Below, one piece after another: positions 33,261-42,483 of a stretch of 64,000 nt of DNA. The notes beneath the pieces were generated by a model. That model was given only the letters and a program-made list of their open reading frames with translations. It did no database searches and was not told the DNA's origin. The first letter of the stretch is position 1. Every line of letters starts with the position of its first letter. The translations under genes were made by a program, and so were the position numbers. Origin of the DNA: UMGS755 sp045590535 (GTDB lineage: Bacteria; Bacillota; Clostridia; UBA1381; UBA9506); assembly GCA_045590535.1 (NCBI GenBank), contig JAZNRE010000005.1, positions 124,001 to 188,000 of the forward strand, read 5' to 3'.

Positions 33261-34087
33261 CAGTAGGCATTATCGGCCTTGGCCTTATTGGCGGGTCTAT
33301 GGCAAAGAGCATCAAAGCACACACTTCACACATTGTTCTTGGTGCCGACATTAAAGACGAAGCCATATCAATGGCTAAAATGACCGGCGCCATTGATGGC
33401 GTGCTGGACAGCGAGAATCTGCCTAAGTGCGATATTGTTATGATTGCCATCTCTCCCGCTGCCCTGCTTTCATGGGCAGAGGAGAATGCACATTTAATAA
33501 AAGGAACGCTGGTTGACCTTTGCGGTGTTAAGCGGAATATTTGCCAAAAGCTTGGCGCTCTTGCACAAGAGTACGGCTTTGCCTATGTGGGTGGTCACCC
33601 CATGGCAGGCAAAGAGGTCAGCGGTTTTGCTAATGCTTCTGCCGCACTCTTTAGCGGTGCTTCCATGATTTTAACACCCAATGAAAAAAACGACATCGAA
33701 ACTCTTGACCATCTTAAAACCTTCTTTTTGGAAATCGGCTTTGGTGACATCACCTTTTCTACCCCCGAAGAGCACGACCGCATCATTGCCTATACTTCAC
33801 AGCTGGCACACATCACCTCAAGTGCTTACATTAAATCACCCTTTTCCCAAAAGCACATGGGCTTTTCTGCCGGCAGCTATAAAGACATGACAAGGGTTGC
33901 CCGTCTTGATGAAAACTTATGGACCGAGCTGTTTTTAGAAAACGCTGACTATTTGGTTGATGAACTGAAAATATTAGTTGAAAATTTGAGCGATTATCTT
34001 GATGTGCTCCAAAAAGGCGACAAAGAAAAGCTGCGGGAATTGCTGAAAAACGGACGATTGCTTAAAATGTCGGCAGGAGGAGAATGA
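33257..34087 (+). CDS. tyrA: Prephenate dehydrogenase
   Basis: This enzyme converts prephenate to 4-hydroxyphenylpyruvate for tyrosine synthesis. The 276-residue protein opens with a Rossmann NAD(P) motif (VGIIGLGLIGGSMAKSI). The prephenate-site motif is FAYVGGHPMAGKEVSGF near residue 110, followed by IIAYTSQLAHITSSAY. There is no ACT domain or chorismate mutase fusion, so it is the short form. Arogenate specificity cannot be excluded. It overlaps aroF (ATGA) and lies one base before aroB. Confidence 0.93.
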   Translation: MTVGIIGLGLIGGSMAKSIKAHTSHIVLGADIKDEAISMAKMTGAIDGVLDSENLPKCDIVMIAISPAALLSWAEENAHLIKGTLVDLCGVKRNICQKLGALAQEYGFAYVGGHPMAGKEVSGFANASAALFSGASMILTPNEKNDIETLDHLKTFFLEIGFGDITFSTPEEHDRIIAYTSQLAHITSSAYIKSPFSQKHMGFSAGSYKDMTRVARLDENLWTELFLENADYLVDELKILVENLSDYLDVLQKGDKEKLRELLKNGRLLKMSAGGE

Positions 34088-34088
34088 C

Positions 34089-35156
34089 ATGCAAACCGTT
34101 ACAATAAAAACGACAACTAAGGAATATGATGTGGTAATCGGCAGTGGCCTTTTGGCCCAATGCGGAGAGAGAATTTTTGATGTCCTTGGTAAATGCCGTG
34201 TGGCTGTTATAACCGATTCCAATGTGGAAAAGCATTATTTGAAAGCTGTTGTTTCTTCCTTGGAAAAGGCAGGTATTGACTGCAAAAGCTTCACTTTTCC
34301 TGCCGGGGAAGAACACAAAAACATGGGCACTTTATCTGACATTCTTGAGTTTTTGGCAAAAGAGCGTTTTTCCCGCACCGACGCTGTTGTGGCATTGGGC
34401 GGTGGTGTTACCGGTGACATGGCCGGCTTTGCTGCTGCGGTTTATCTGCGGGGCATCCGCTATGTGCAACTGCCCACTTCGCTCCTTGCCTGTGTTGACT
34501 CTTCTGTGGGCGGAAAAACCGCCATTGACCTTGGCGGTGGCAAAAATTTGGCGGGTGCTTTTTTGCAGCCGGAGCTTGTCTTGTGCGATGTCGATACCTT
34601 AAAAACTCTGCCTCAGGAGGAATTTTCAAACGGTCTATGCGAAGCCATAAAATATGGAGTGCTTTTTGACGAAGCTCTGTTTTGTGATTTTGAAAATTTA
34701 ACTGAAACTTCCCTTATTTCTTTAATTGAAAGATGCATTACGCACAAGGGAAGAGTTGTGGCAAATGACGAGTTTGAAAAAGGTGAGCGCAAGCTTTTAA
34801 ATTTAGGCCACACCATTGGCCATGCCGTTGAAAAGTGCAGCCACTATCAAATAAAGCACGGTTATGCAGTGGCCATAGGCCTTTCTATGATAGCAAGAGC
34901 CGGCGAAAAGCTGGGTATAACCGAAAAAGGAACGGCAGAAAGAATTGAAACACTTTTCAAAAAGCACGGCCTGCCTACGGATACTGATTTTTCAACAGAA
35001 GAACTTTTAAATGTTGCTCTTTCTGATAAAAAAAGAGATAGCGATAGCATCACCTTAGTGGTGCCAAAAAAAATTGGTGCTTGCATTTTACAAACAGAGC
35101 CCATAGAAAACCTTGAAAAATATATTGCGCTGGGAGGGGAAAAAGATGGCATCTGA
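34089..35156 (+). CDS. aroB: 3-dehydroquinate synthase
   Basis: This is the second shikimate step, an NAD- and metal-dependent cyclisation of DAHP. The 355-residue protein has the NAD-binding ALGGGVTGDMAGFAAAVY near residue 98, and metal ligands in GLCEAIKYGVLFD, LNLGHTIGHAVE and YQIKHGYAVAIG. It begins one base after the tyrA stop with AGGAGG and overlaps the aroC start by 11 bases. Confidence 0.96.
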   Translation: MQTVTIKTTTKEYDVVIGSGLLAQCGERIFDVLGKCRVAVITDSNVEKHYLKAVVSSLEKAGIDCKSFTFPAGEEHKNMGTLSDILEFLAKERFSRTDAVVALGGGVTGDMAGFAAAVYLRGIRYVQLPTSLLACVDSSVGGKTAIDLGGGKNLAGAFLQPELVLCDVDTLKTLPQEEFSNGLCEAIKYGVLFDEALFCDFENLTETSLISLIERCITHKGRVVANDEFEKGERKLLNLGHTIGHAVEKCSHYQIKHGYAVAIGLSMIARAGEKLGITEKGTAERIETLFKKHGLPTDTDFSTEELLNVALSDKKRDSDSITLVVPKKIGACILQTEPIENLEKYIALGGEKDGI

Positions 35157-36234
35157 ATATGGAAAAAATTTAAAAATATCCGTTTTTGGTCAGTCCCATG
35201 GCAAAGCCATCGGCGTGAACATGGACGGTCTCCCCACCGGTGAACCCATTGACGAACAAAAACTTTTTGCTTTTATGCAAAGAAGAGCACCGGGGAAAAA
35301 CAAAACCTCAACTCAACGAAAAGAGAAAGACAAACCGGTGTTTCTTTCAGGCATTGAAAACGGAAAAACCTGCGGTTTTCCCCTTTGTGCCATAATTGAA
35401 AATGCCGACATGCATTCCTCAGACTATGAAAGCTTAAAAAACAAGCCCCGTCCCGGTCACGCGGATTACACCGCCTATGTAAAATATGGCGGCACCGCCG
35501 ATATGCGTGGTGGCGGACACTTTTCGGGTCGCCTCACTGCACCTTTGTGCATTGCCGGTGGCATTGCCCTGCAAATTTTAGAAAGACGGGGCATTTACAT
35601 TGGTGCCCATGTTTTATCCATTGCTGATAAGCGGGATGAGACTTTTCCACTAAACCCCAAAAAAGAGCTTTTTGAAGAGATTGCAAAAAAAGACTTCCCC
35701 ACCATTAGTGACGCTGCGGCAAAGGAAATGGAAGAGGTTATTCTCTCTGCAAAAGCAGAGCTTGACTCGGTGGGCGGCGTTGTGGAATGTGCTATAACCG
35801 GCTTGCCGGCAGGCCTTGGTGGCGCTATGTTTGACGGCATTGAAGGCCGGATGGCCGCTGCTATTTTTGGTATTCCTGCTGTTAAAGGTGTTGAATTTGG
35901 TCTTGGCTTTGAGTCAACCAAAATAAAAGGCTCACAAAATAACGACGCCTTTTGGATAAAGGACGGAAGAGTGGAAACGGAAACCAACAACTGCGGTGGC
36001 ATTTTGGGTGGCATCTCAAACGGCATGCCCATTGTGTTTAAAACGGCCTTTAAGCCTACTCCGTCAATTGCACAAAAACAAAAAACTGTGGATTTGGAAA
36101 AAATGGAAAACACAACGGTTGAAATCATCGGCCGACACGACCCCTGCGTTGTGCTTCGTGCCGTGCCTGTTGTTGAGGCTGTTGCTGCCATTGTTATTTT
36201 CGATATGCTTATGGAGGGAAATTATGGATATTAA
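35146..36234 (+). CDS. aroC: Chorismate synthase
   Basis: This is the last shikimate step, the FMN-dependent conversion of EPSP to chorismate. The 362-residue protein has the three family signatures: FGQSHGKAIGVNMDGLPTGE near residue 14, RPGHADYTAYVKYGG near 104 with DMRGGGHFSGR, and the C-terminal GRHDPCVVLRAVPVVEA. GGGAGGGG precedes the ATG at 35146, inside the end of aroB. It overlaps pheA by 11 bases, so the operon is tightly coupled. Confidence 0.97.
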   Translation: MASEYGKNLKISVFGQSHGKAIGVNMDGLPTGEPIDEQKLFAFMQRRAPGKNKTSTQRKEKDKPVFLSGIENGKTCGFPLCAIIENADMHSSDYESLKNKPRPGHADYTAYVKYGGTADMRGGGHFSGRLTAPLCIAGGIALQILERRGIYIGAHVLSIADKRDETFPLNPKKELFEEIAKKDFPTISDAAAKEMEEVILSAKAELDSVGGVVECAITGLPAGLGGAMFDGIEGRMAAAIFGIPAVKGVEFGLGFESTKIKGSQNNDAFWIKDGRVETETNNCGGILGGISNGMPIVFKTAFKPTPSIAQKQKTVDLEKMENTTVEIIGRHDPCVVLRAVPVVEAVAAIVIFDMLMEGNYGY

Positions 36235-37360
36235 AAATTTAAGAGAAAAGATTGACCAAATTGATGAAAAACTTTTGCCCCTTTTCATTGAACGAATGGG
36301 GATTGCAAAAGAAGTGGCAGAATATAAAAAAGCAAACGGTCTGCCCGTGATGAACAAAACAAGAGAACGGGAGATTTTGCAAAAGGTTATGGAACAAAGC
36401 GGCGACCTTGAGCAATTTGCTCACCGCTTTTATTCGCAGATTTTTGAAATCAGCCGTTCCTATCAGCAAGCCTTTCTGCACCCGACAACTGATTTGACCG
36501 ATGCGATAAAGCACGCTCTTCTAAACACCCCTGATGCATTTCCCCAAAGCGGAATCATTGCCTGTCAGGGCGTTGAGGGTGCCTACTCGCAAATGGCGGC
36601 AGACAGAATGTTCCCCCGGGGCAATCTGATGTTTTTCAAAAGCTTCGAAGCCGTTTTTGATGCTGTTGGAAGCGGTCTTTGCAAATATGGCGTTGTACCC
36701 ATTGAAAACAGCTCCAATGGTTCTGTTCGTTCAACCTATGAGCTTTTGAGAAAGAAAAATGTTAAAATTGTTAAAAGTGAGCGTCTTTGCATTCGCCATG
36801 AGCTTTTGGCAAAACCTGGAACCTCTTTAGAGGATATAACAGAAATCTACTCTCATGAGCAAGCGCTTTCTCAATGCAGTGCGTTTTTAGATAAGCTGGG
36901 CAATAAGGTTAAAATTGTTCCCTGCGATAACACGGCCATGGCTGCAAAGTTTGTGGCAGAAAGTGATAAGCCCATTGCGGCGATTGCATCTCACACTGCT
37001 GAAGCCCTTTATGGTCTTGCTACCATTTGCACACAAATTCAAAACAGCGATAATAACTACACCCGCTTTGTGTGCATTTCCAAAAATTTAGAAATCTACC
37101 CTGGCGCTGACCACATCAGCCTGATTTTAGCCTGTGAGCACAAGCCGGGGGCCCTTTATGAAGTCCTTGCCAAGCTGGCTGCTTTGGGCATTAACCTCAT
37201 TAAGCTTGAAAGCTGTCCCATTTTGGGTCACGATTTTGAATTTATGTTCTTCTTTGAGTTGCAGGCAAGTGTGAAAGACGAAAAAATCATTGCCATGCTG
37301 GAGGGCTTAAAGCGAGAATGTGAAGAACTGGTGTTCTTGGGCAATTACTCTGAAGCATAA
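36224..37360 (+). CDS. pheA: Bifunctional chorismate mutase/prephenate dehydratase
   Basis: A 378-residue fusion for phenylalanine synthesis. Residues about 1-85 are an AroQ-type chorismate mutase (LREKIDQIDEKLLPLFIERM). Residues about 105-285 are prephenate dehydratase (GAYSQMAADRMF, VPIENSSNGSVRSTYELL, and the catalytic TRF in NNYTRFVCIS). Residues about 295-378 are an ACT domain (HKPGALYEVLAKLAALGINL) for Phe feedback. The longer upstream frame lies inside aroC; GGAGGG before the ATG at 36224 sets the start. It ends the operon; no strong terminator follows directly. Confidence 0.96.
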   Translation: MDIKNLREKIDQIDEKLLPLFIERMGIAKEVAEYKKANGLPVMNKTREREILQKVMEQSGDLEQFAHRFYSQIFEISRSYQQAFLHPTTDLTDAIKHALLNTPDAFPQSGIIACQGVEGAYSQMAADRMFPRGNLMFFKSFEAVFDAVGSGLCKYGVVPIENSSNGSVRSTYELLRKKNVKIVKSERLCIRHELLAKPGTSLEDITEIYSHEQALSQCSAFLDKLGNKVKIVPCDNTAMAAKFVAESDKPIAAIASHTAEALYGLATICTQIQNSDNNYTRFVCISKNLEIYPGADHISLILACEHKPGALYEVLAKLAALGINLIKLESCPILGHDFEFMFFFELQASVKDEKIIAMLEGLKRECEELVFLGNYSEA

Positions 37361-37466
37361 ATGAGCTTTATAAAAGCTGTCACCAAGAAGCCTTTCTGTC
37401 AGGGATAAGGCGCGCAGGCTTAGAAATTGCTTCCTTAATGTGATAGAAAAATTCTTGCAATTTTTG

Positions 37467-37495
37467 TTGACAAGCTCCCTATTTTATGTTATAAT
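37467..37495 (+). promoter_or_regulatory. Promoter of the candidate ncRNA upstream of potA
   Basis: A perfect TTGACA (37467-37472) and TATAAT (37490-37495) pair with 17-bp spacing, more than 390 bases before potA. Confidence 0.9.
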
Positions 37496-37501
37496 TCTTT
37501 T

Positions 37502-37808
37502 GCATTGATACAAATCATATATTACGACCGCTAAGAAATTAGCCGAGGCCACACGGACAGCCGGGTCGAACGCCGAAAGCCGGAGCGCTTTGCTTCCGGA
37601 GGCAGCGCAAGCTGCATTATTGATTGAGTTAGAAGCTCAAGTTTTATAAGTTGGTTGCTTTAAAACCAGATACGATGAAATCTCATCGACTTGTGAAATG
37701 GTCAATAAGAGTACGTGTACGACTCCTAACGCCCATACCGCCTTCTGCTTTTATTTGTGAAAGTTTGAACAGGACAAGTGATGCGATTGCGTTGCTTGTC
37801 TTTTTTTT
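37502..37808 (+). ncRNA. Candidate structured non-coding RNA between pheA and potA
   Basis: About 300 bases with no convincing ORF lie between a consensus promoter and a strong terminator. The sequence folds locally in many places: GCTAA-GAAA-TTAGC, CCGGA with TCCGG, GCAGC-GCAA-GCTGC (two GNRA-type tetraloops), TTGAG with CTCAA, CGATGA-AATC-TCATCG and GAGT with ACTC. The 5' half is much more GC-rich than its surroundings. It could be a free-standing RNA or a long leader of potA. I recognise no riboswitch signature; a known family such as raiA is possible but not established by eye. Confidence 0.6.
37773..37808 (+). terminator. Terminator of the candidate ncRNA
   Basis: GACAAG (37773-37778) pairs with CTTGTC (37795-37800). 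The stem continues inward as TGATGC with GCGTTG through G-U pairs to a GATT loop, and eight T follow. Confidence 0.88.
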
Positions 37809-37891
37809 GTTGAAAAAGCGCAAATTTAGGAATAAAAGCACATTTTGTGCAGCTTACGATAGCTTTAAGTTCTATTTTGGGGGATTAAAAC

Positions 37892-39007
37892 ATGAAAAAA
37901 CTGATTGAATTGAAAAATGTGAGCAAGGCCTTTGACGGCGAGGTTGTGCTGGACAATTTGAATTTAGACATCTATGACCAGCAGTTTATCACTTTGCTGG
38001 GTCCTTCCGGTTGTGGCAAAACAACAACCCTTCGCTTAGTAGGCGGTTTTGAAACGCCGGATAGCGGTGACATCTATTTTGACGGTGAGCAGATTAACGA
38101 TGTCCCCTCTTATAAGCGCCAGATTAACACAGTTTTTCAAAAATATGCTCTGTTTCCCCATTTGAATGTTTTTGAAAATGTTGCTTTTTCCCTGCGTTTG
38201 CAGAAAAAAGGCATTGCCGAAATTGCTCCCCGGGTGAAAGAGATGCTTGAGCTTGTGGCTTTAAAAGGTTTTGAGCGCAAAAATGTCAATTTTTTATCCG
38301 GCGGCCAGCAACAGCGTGTTGCCATTGCCCGCGCTCTCATCAGCCATCCCAAGGTTTTGCTTTTGGATGAGCCTTTGGGTGCCCTTGACCTTAAGCTGCG
38401 AAAAGACATGCAGAATGAATTGAAAAAGATTCAAAAACAAACCGGCATCACCTTTATCTATGTAACCCACGACCAGGAAGAAGCCCTTTCTATGTCGGAT
38501 GTGGTGGTGGTTATGGCAGACGGCCGGATTCAGCAAATCGGCACCCCCACCGATATTTACAACGAGCCGAAAAACGCCTTTGTTGCCGACTTTATTGGCG
38601 AAAGCAACATTGTTGACGGCGTGATGGAGGCTGACCTAAAGGTAACCTTCTCAGGTCACACCTTTACCTGTGTGGATAAAGGCTTTGCACCAAAAGAACA
38701 GGTGGATGTGGTTGTGCGCCCTGAAGATGTTGATGTTGTTTCTGTGGAACAAGGCATGCTGACAGGCGTTGTCACCTCTGTGACCTTTAAGGGCGTGCAT
38801 TATGAAATTATTGTTGACATTGGCGGCTTTAAATGGATGATTCAAAGCACCGACTTTGTGGGCGTGGATGAAAGAATTGGTCTTTACATTGAGCCCGATG
38901 CCATTCACATTATGAAAAAATCAGAATATTCGGGCAAATACGGAGACTATTCCAGTTTCTCTGATGAGCTGGATGAACTTTCGGATGCTTCGGCGGTGGA
39001 GGAATGA
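37892..39007 (+). CDS. potA: Spermidine/putrescine ABC transporter ATP-binding protein
   Basis: A 371-residue ATPase that powers polyamine uptake. Walker A is GPSGCGKTTTLR near residue 37, the signature is FLSGGQQQRVAIARAL near 134, Walker B is VLLLDEPLGALD, and a C-terminal TOBE domain (about 285-355) is present. GGGGG lies before the ATG. It is the first gene of potABCD, with an ATGA junction to potB. The preceding ncRNA candidate ends 84 bases upstream. Confidence 0.95.
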   Translation: MKKLIELKNVSKAFDGEVVLDNLNLDIYDQQFITLLGPSGCGKTTTLRLVGGFETPDSGDIYFDGEQINDVPSYKRQINTVFQKYALFPHLNVFENVAFSLRLQKKGIAEIAPRVKEMLELVALKGFERKNVNFLSGGQQQRVAIARALISHPKVLLLDEPLGALDLKLRKDMQNELKKIQKQTGITFIYVTHDQEEALSMSDVVVVMADGRIQQIGTPTDIYNEPKNAFVADFIGESNIVDGVMEADLKVTFSGHTFTCVDKGFAPKEQVDVVVRPEDVDVVSVEQGMLTGVVTSVTFKGVHYEIIVDIGGFKWMIQSTDFVGVDERIGLYIEPDAIHIMKKSEYSGKYGDYSSFSDELDELSDASAVEE

Positions 39008-39009
39008 GC

Positions 39010-39837
39010 ATGAAACAAAAACGCACTCTTTCCGGCAAAATTGCCGCCTATCCCCATGTGGTGTGGTCAGTGCTCTTTATTGTGCTGCCCCTTTTGTTCG
39101 TCATTTACTTTGCTTTCACCACACCCGATGGTACTTTTACCTTTGATAATATTGTGGCTTTAGGCAATCACAAGGCAACCTTTGCCCTTTCTGTAAGCCT
39201 CTCTCTGTTAGCAACGGTTTTTTGCTTTCTTTTGGGGTATCCCCTGGCCTATTTCATGGCGCAGGCATCACCCAAAAAGCAAAAACTGCTGATGACTCTG
39301 TTAATGCTCCCTATGTGGACCAATCTCTTAATCCGCACCTATTCCATGATGGCGTTGATGGACGACGCTGGACTCATTAACAGTCTTTTGTCGGCACTAC
39401 ATTTAAATACCGTCCGCATGATTGGCACAAAGGGCGCTGTGGTGTTTGGCATGGCCTATGACTTTTTCCCCTACATGGTTCTGCCTTTATACACCACCAT
39501 TTCCAAAATTGACAAAAGCGTGCTGGAGGCAGCCTCTGATTTGGGTGCAAGCCCTGCCAGCGTTATGACAAAGGTGGTTTTGCCCCTGTCATCTTCCGGC
39601 ATTATTTCCGGTGTTACCATGGTGTTTGTTCCCTCCATTAGCACTTTTTACATTTCGCAAAAATTAGGCGGCGGAACCTTTGACCTCTTGGGCGATGCCA
39701 TTGAGCGTCAGTTCCAAAATGTGAATACATACAATGTGGGTGCCGCTATCTCTTTGGTGATGATGATTCTGGTTCTGCTCTCTTTGTGGGTGATGAATCG
39801 CTTTACCGACTCTGATGAAGGGGGGGCACAAGCATGA
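39010..39837 (+). CDS. potB: Spermidine/putrescine ABC transporter permease
   Basis: A 275-residue permease with six membrane segments and the EAA loop EAASDLGASPASVMTKVVLP near residue 178, which contacts PotA. The first ATG (39004) overlaps the potA stop, but GGTGGAGG fits the second ATG at 39010 better. It forms the channel with PotC; an ATGA overlap leads into potC. Confidence 0.94.
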   Translation: MKQKRTLSGKIAAYPHVVWSVLFIVLPLLFVIYFAFTTPDGTFTFDNIVALGNHKATFALSVSLSLLATVFCFLLGYPLAYFMAQASPKKQKLLMTLLMLPMWTNLLIRTYSMMALMDDAGLINSLLSALHLNTVRMIGTKGAVVFGMAYDFFPYMVLPLYTTISKIDKSVLEAASDLGASPASVMTKVVLPLSSSGIISGVTMVFVPSISTFYISQKLGGGTFDLLGDAIERQFQNVNTYNVGAAISLVMMILVLLSLWVMNRFTDSDEGGAQA

Positions 39838-40664
39838 AAACCTTGCAAAAGATTTATACCTTCTTGATATTTTTCATTTTGTATATTCCCATTGTGGTTT
39901 TGGTTTTGTTCTCCTTTAACAGTTCAGGAAACACCGGTAGCATGACAGGTCTTTCTCTGTATTGGTACCGTGAGCTTTTTGCCACACCCAGCACCTTTAC
40001 CGCATTAAAAAACACCTTGATTTTGGCCCTTTCAGCCTCTGTAATCGCCACGCTGTTGGGCACGGCAGCTGCTGTGGGCATCGGCAAGTTTAAAAACAAG
40101 GCTGTGCGGGGCGCCGTTTTATCGGTAACCAATGTGCCCATGATGAATCCCGACATTGTCACCGGCATTTCCATGATGCTTCTTTTTGTGTTGGTTGGCT
40201 CACTCATCAGGCTAAAAGAAAAACTGGGCTTTTGGACTATTTTGATTGCACACATCACTTTTTGCCTGCCCTATGTGATTTTGGCGGTCCGCCCCCGTGT
40301 GCTGGGGCTGAATCGTTCCCTTTCCGAAGCGGCCATGGACTTGGGCTGCACCCCTGTTTCTGCTTTCTTTCGGGTGGAATTACCGGCAATTATGCCCGGC
40401 ATTTTATCCGGGTTTATTATGGCCTTTACCTTGTCGCTGGACGATTTTGTTATCAGCTATTTCACAACAGGCAACGATTTTCAAACCCTGCCCCTTTTGA
40501 TTTATTCCATGACCAAAAAAGAAGTGACACCTGATATTTATGCACTTTCAACACTAATGATTGCTGCAGTGCTTATTTTGTTAATCCTCTCAAATGTTGC
40601 CGAATCAAAGGGCAAGAACAAAGAAAACGAACCCTCCGCCAAAATGGCAGAAAGGATTGGATGA
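39834..40664 (+). CDS. potC: Spermidine/putrescine ABC transporter permease
   Basis: A 276-residue permease with six membrane segments. The EAA loop is EAAMDLGCTPVSAFFRVELP near residue 163, and the family motif LDDFVISYFTTG lies near 203. It overlaps potB by four bases and is followed by potD with another overlap. Confidence 0.94.
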   Translation: MKTLQKIYTFLIFFILYIPIVVLVLFSFNSSGNTGSMTGLSLYWYRELFATPSTFTALKNTLILALSASVIATLLGTAAAVGIGKFKNKAVRGAVLSVTNVPMMNPDIVTGISMMLLFVLVGSLIRLKEKLGFWTILIAHITFCLPYVILAVRPRVLGLNRSLSEAAMDLGCTPVSAFFRVELPAIMPGILSGFIMAFTLSLDDFVISYFTTGNDFQTLPLLIYSMTKKEVTPDIYALSTLMIAAVLILLILSNVAESKGKNKENEPSAKMAERIG

Positions 40665-40666
40665 CT

Positions 40667-41866
40667 ATGAAAAAAACAATTGTATTGGTGCTTTGCATCA
40701 TGCTGATAGCTACATTATTTGCAGGCTGCAGCAAAGAAGAAGTTGAGGTTTTAAATGTTTATAACTGGGGCGAATATCTCTCTGATGGCTCGGAAGGCTC
40801 ACTGGATGTAAACGCTGCCTTTGAGGCCTATTGCCTTGAAACCCTGGGCAAGCAGGTTAAGGTAAATTACACAACCTATGCCAGCAATGAGGATATGTAT
40901 AACAAGCTCTCTAGCGGCGCTGCTGTGTATGACATTGTTATTCCCTCTGATTATATGATTGAAAAAATGATTCGTGAGGACATGCTACTGCCTCTTAACT
41001 TTGACAACATCCCCAATTATCAGTATATTGACGAGCAATATAAGAACAATTATTATGACCCTGAGTCAAAATATTCTGTTCCCTATCTTTGCGGATATGT
41101 AGGCATTATTTATAACACCGCCAAAATCACCGACGAGCCTACGGACTGGGACGCTATGTGGAACGAAGCCTATAGCGGACAGATTTTGCAGTTTAACAAT
41201 CCCCGTGATGCCTTCGGCACCGCCCTTTATAAGCTGGGCTATGATGTGAACACCACCGCTACCTCCGAGTGGGACGAAGCGCTGGCACTTTTAAAACAGC
41301 AAAAACCTCTGGTGCAGAGCTATGTTATGGACGAAGTGTTTAACAAAATGAAAAACGGCTCAGCTGCCGTTGCAGCTTATTACGCCGGCGACTTTTTAAC
41401 CATGTATGAGGATAACGCCGATTTGGCTTTTTATTATCCCAAAAGTGGTACAAATGTTTTCGTTGATGCCATGTGCATCCCCGCAGTTGCGCACAACAAA
41501 GAACTGGCCGAAGCTTACATTAACTTTTTCTTAACCGAAGAGATTGCTTCAGCCAACGCGGAATATACCTACTACGCTTCTCCCAACACACTGGTTCGTG
41601 ACAGCGAGACCTATCGGGAAAACATGAGTGAGGTGCACGAAAATGCGGTGGAGATTCTCTACCCCACCGAACCTGTTAAGTCCACCTATTATAAAAATTT
41701 AGACCCCGAAACCACCGCTTATATGAACGCTGGTTGGGAAAGTCTGAAGGTTGAAAGCGCCACTGACATGACCATTTACATTGTGGCCGGTGTTGTGATT
41801 CTGTTGCTGCTTGCCCTCTTCATTGGCGTTTGGGCGCGCAAGAGAGCGAATAAAAAATATTATTGA
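40667..41866 (+). CDS. potD: Polyamine-binding lipoprotein with extra C-terminal membrane anchor
   Basis: A 399-residue solute-binding protein. The lipobox LFAGC after the signal helix predicts a lipid-anchored Cys near residue 21, and the mature part starts with VLNVYNWGEYLSD, the PotD/PotF fold with YDIVIPSDYMIEKM and DEVFNKMKNGSAAVA. Unusually, the last 32 residues form a membrane helix (VAGVVILLLLALFIGVW) with a basic tail (ARKRANKKYY), which standard PotD of about 350 residues lacks. The protein may be held at both ends. ATG 40661 is an alternative start. Confidence 0.92.
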   Translation: MKKTIVLVLCIMLIATLFAGCSKEEVEVLNVYNWGEYLSDGSEGSLDVNAAFEAYCLETLGKQVKVNYTTYASNEDMYNKLSSGAAVYDIVIPSDYMIEKMIREDMLLPLNFDNIPNYQYIDEQYKNNYYDPESKYSVPYLCGYVGIIYNTAKITDEPTDWDAMWNEAYSGQILQFNNPRDAFGTALYKLGYDVNTTATSEWDEALALLKQQKPLVQSYVMDEVFNKMKNGSAAVAAYYAGDFLTMYEDNADLAFYYPKSGTNVFVDAMCIPAVAHNKELAEAYINFFLTEEIASANAEYTYYASPNTLVRDSETYRENMSEVHENAVEILYPTEPVKSTYYKNLDPETTAYMNAGWESLKVESATDMTIYIVAGVVILLLLALFIGVWARKRANKKYY

Positions 41867-41880
41867 TTGTCATTCATTTG

Positions 41881-41932
41881 TTAAAAGAGGGAATGCAAAC
41901 TGATACGGTTTGCATTCCCTCTTTTAATATAA
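41881..41932 (+). terminator. Terminator of potABCD
   Basis: A 20-bp perfect stem (41881-41900 with 41908-41927) around a 7-nt loop, with an internal TTTT near its base. It is the longest hairpin in the window. Confidence 0.9.
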
Positions 41933-41963
41933 CAAAAAAGCCACCCGCAGCAAGCGAGTGGCC
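41933..41963 (-). terminator. Terminator of the YgjV-family gene
   Basis: On the minus strand GCCAC-TCG pairs with CGGGTGGC around GCTTGCTG, followed by TTTTTTG. It lies directly beside the potD terminator, so the convergent genes each have their own. Confidence 0.82.
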
Positions 41964-41976
41964 ATCTATTTTATTT

Positions 41977-42483
41977 TTACATAGTTTCCTGTTTCTTTCT
42001 GTCAAACCGAAGCATGCCAACCAAAATAGAAACAATGTTGAATACCTCGGTTAAAACGCCGCCATAAGACCGGTTAATCAAGTTATAAATCAGCCACAAA
42101 GGCGACGACGGAAAAGAAAGCTGCCTCGTGAGCTTTGGATTGTTCACGCCAAAGGCAATGCTTGTAAAAATCATGGCAAGAGCCGGCAGCAAGGACAAAA
42201 CGCCGGTCCATGTAAAAATGCATGCCCCGGTGCAAAGCAACGAGAAAAACACAATCCACCAATTGGATGCCGCCCACTTTTTATCTTTAAACAAATAAAC
42301 CAGACTTCTTAAAACGCCGATTGCATTTAAAAGAGCGCCTGTGTACGCCCCAATTAAATAAAAATGCGTGGTAAAACAAATACCCGCCGCCAGTTGCACC
42401 GCCACAATGCGCTTGTGGGTGTTTTGCTGATAGGTTAAAACGCTTAAAATAAAACCAAAAATACCCAAAATTTGTGCTACCAT
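41977..42483 (-). CDS. YgjV-family inner membrane protein
   Basis: A 168-residue membrane protein with about six segments. It opens QILGIFGFILSVLTYQQNTH and carries LAAGICFTTHFYLIGAYTGALLN, the pattern of the Imp-YgjV family (PF10688). Function is unknown. AGGAGATGG lies before the ATG. It stands alone, convergent with potD and divergent from the RNase J gene. Confidence 0.85.
   Translation of the reverse strand: MVAQILGIFGFILSVLTYQQNTHKRIVAVQLAAGICFTTHFYLIGAYTGALLNAIGVLRSLVYLFKDKKWAASNWWIVFFSLLCTGACIFTWTGVLSLLPALAMIFTSIAFGVNNPKLTRQLSFPSSPLWLIYNLINRSYGGVLTEVFNIVSILVGMLRFDRKKQETM

Noticed and set aside
35595..36191. 198-codon minus-strand ORF inside aroC
   Set aside because: Antisense shadow of a conserved gene. 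No ribosome binding site or independent promoter is visible.
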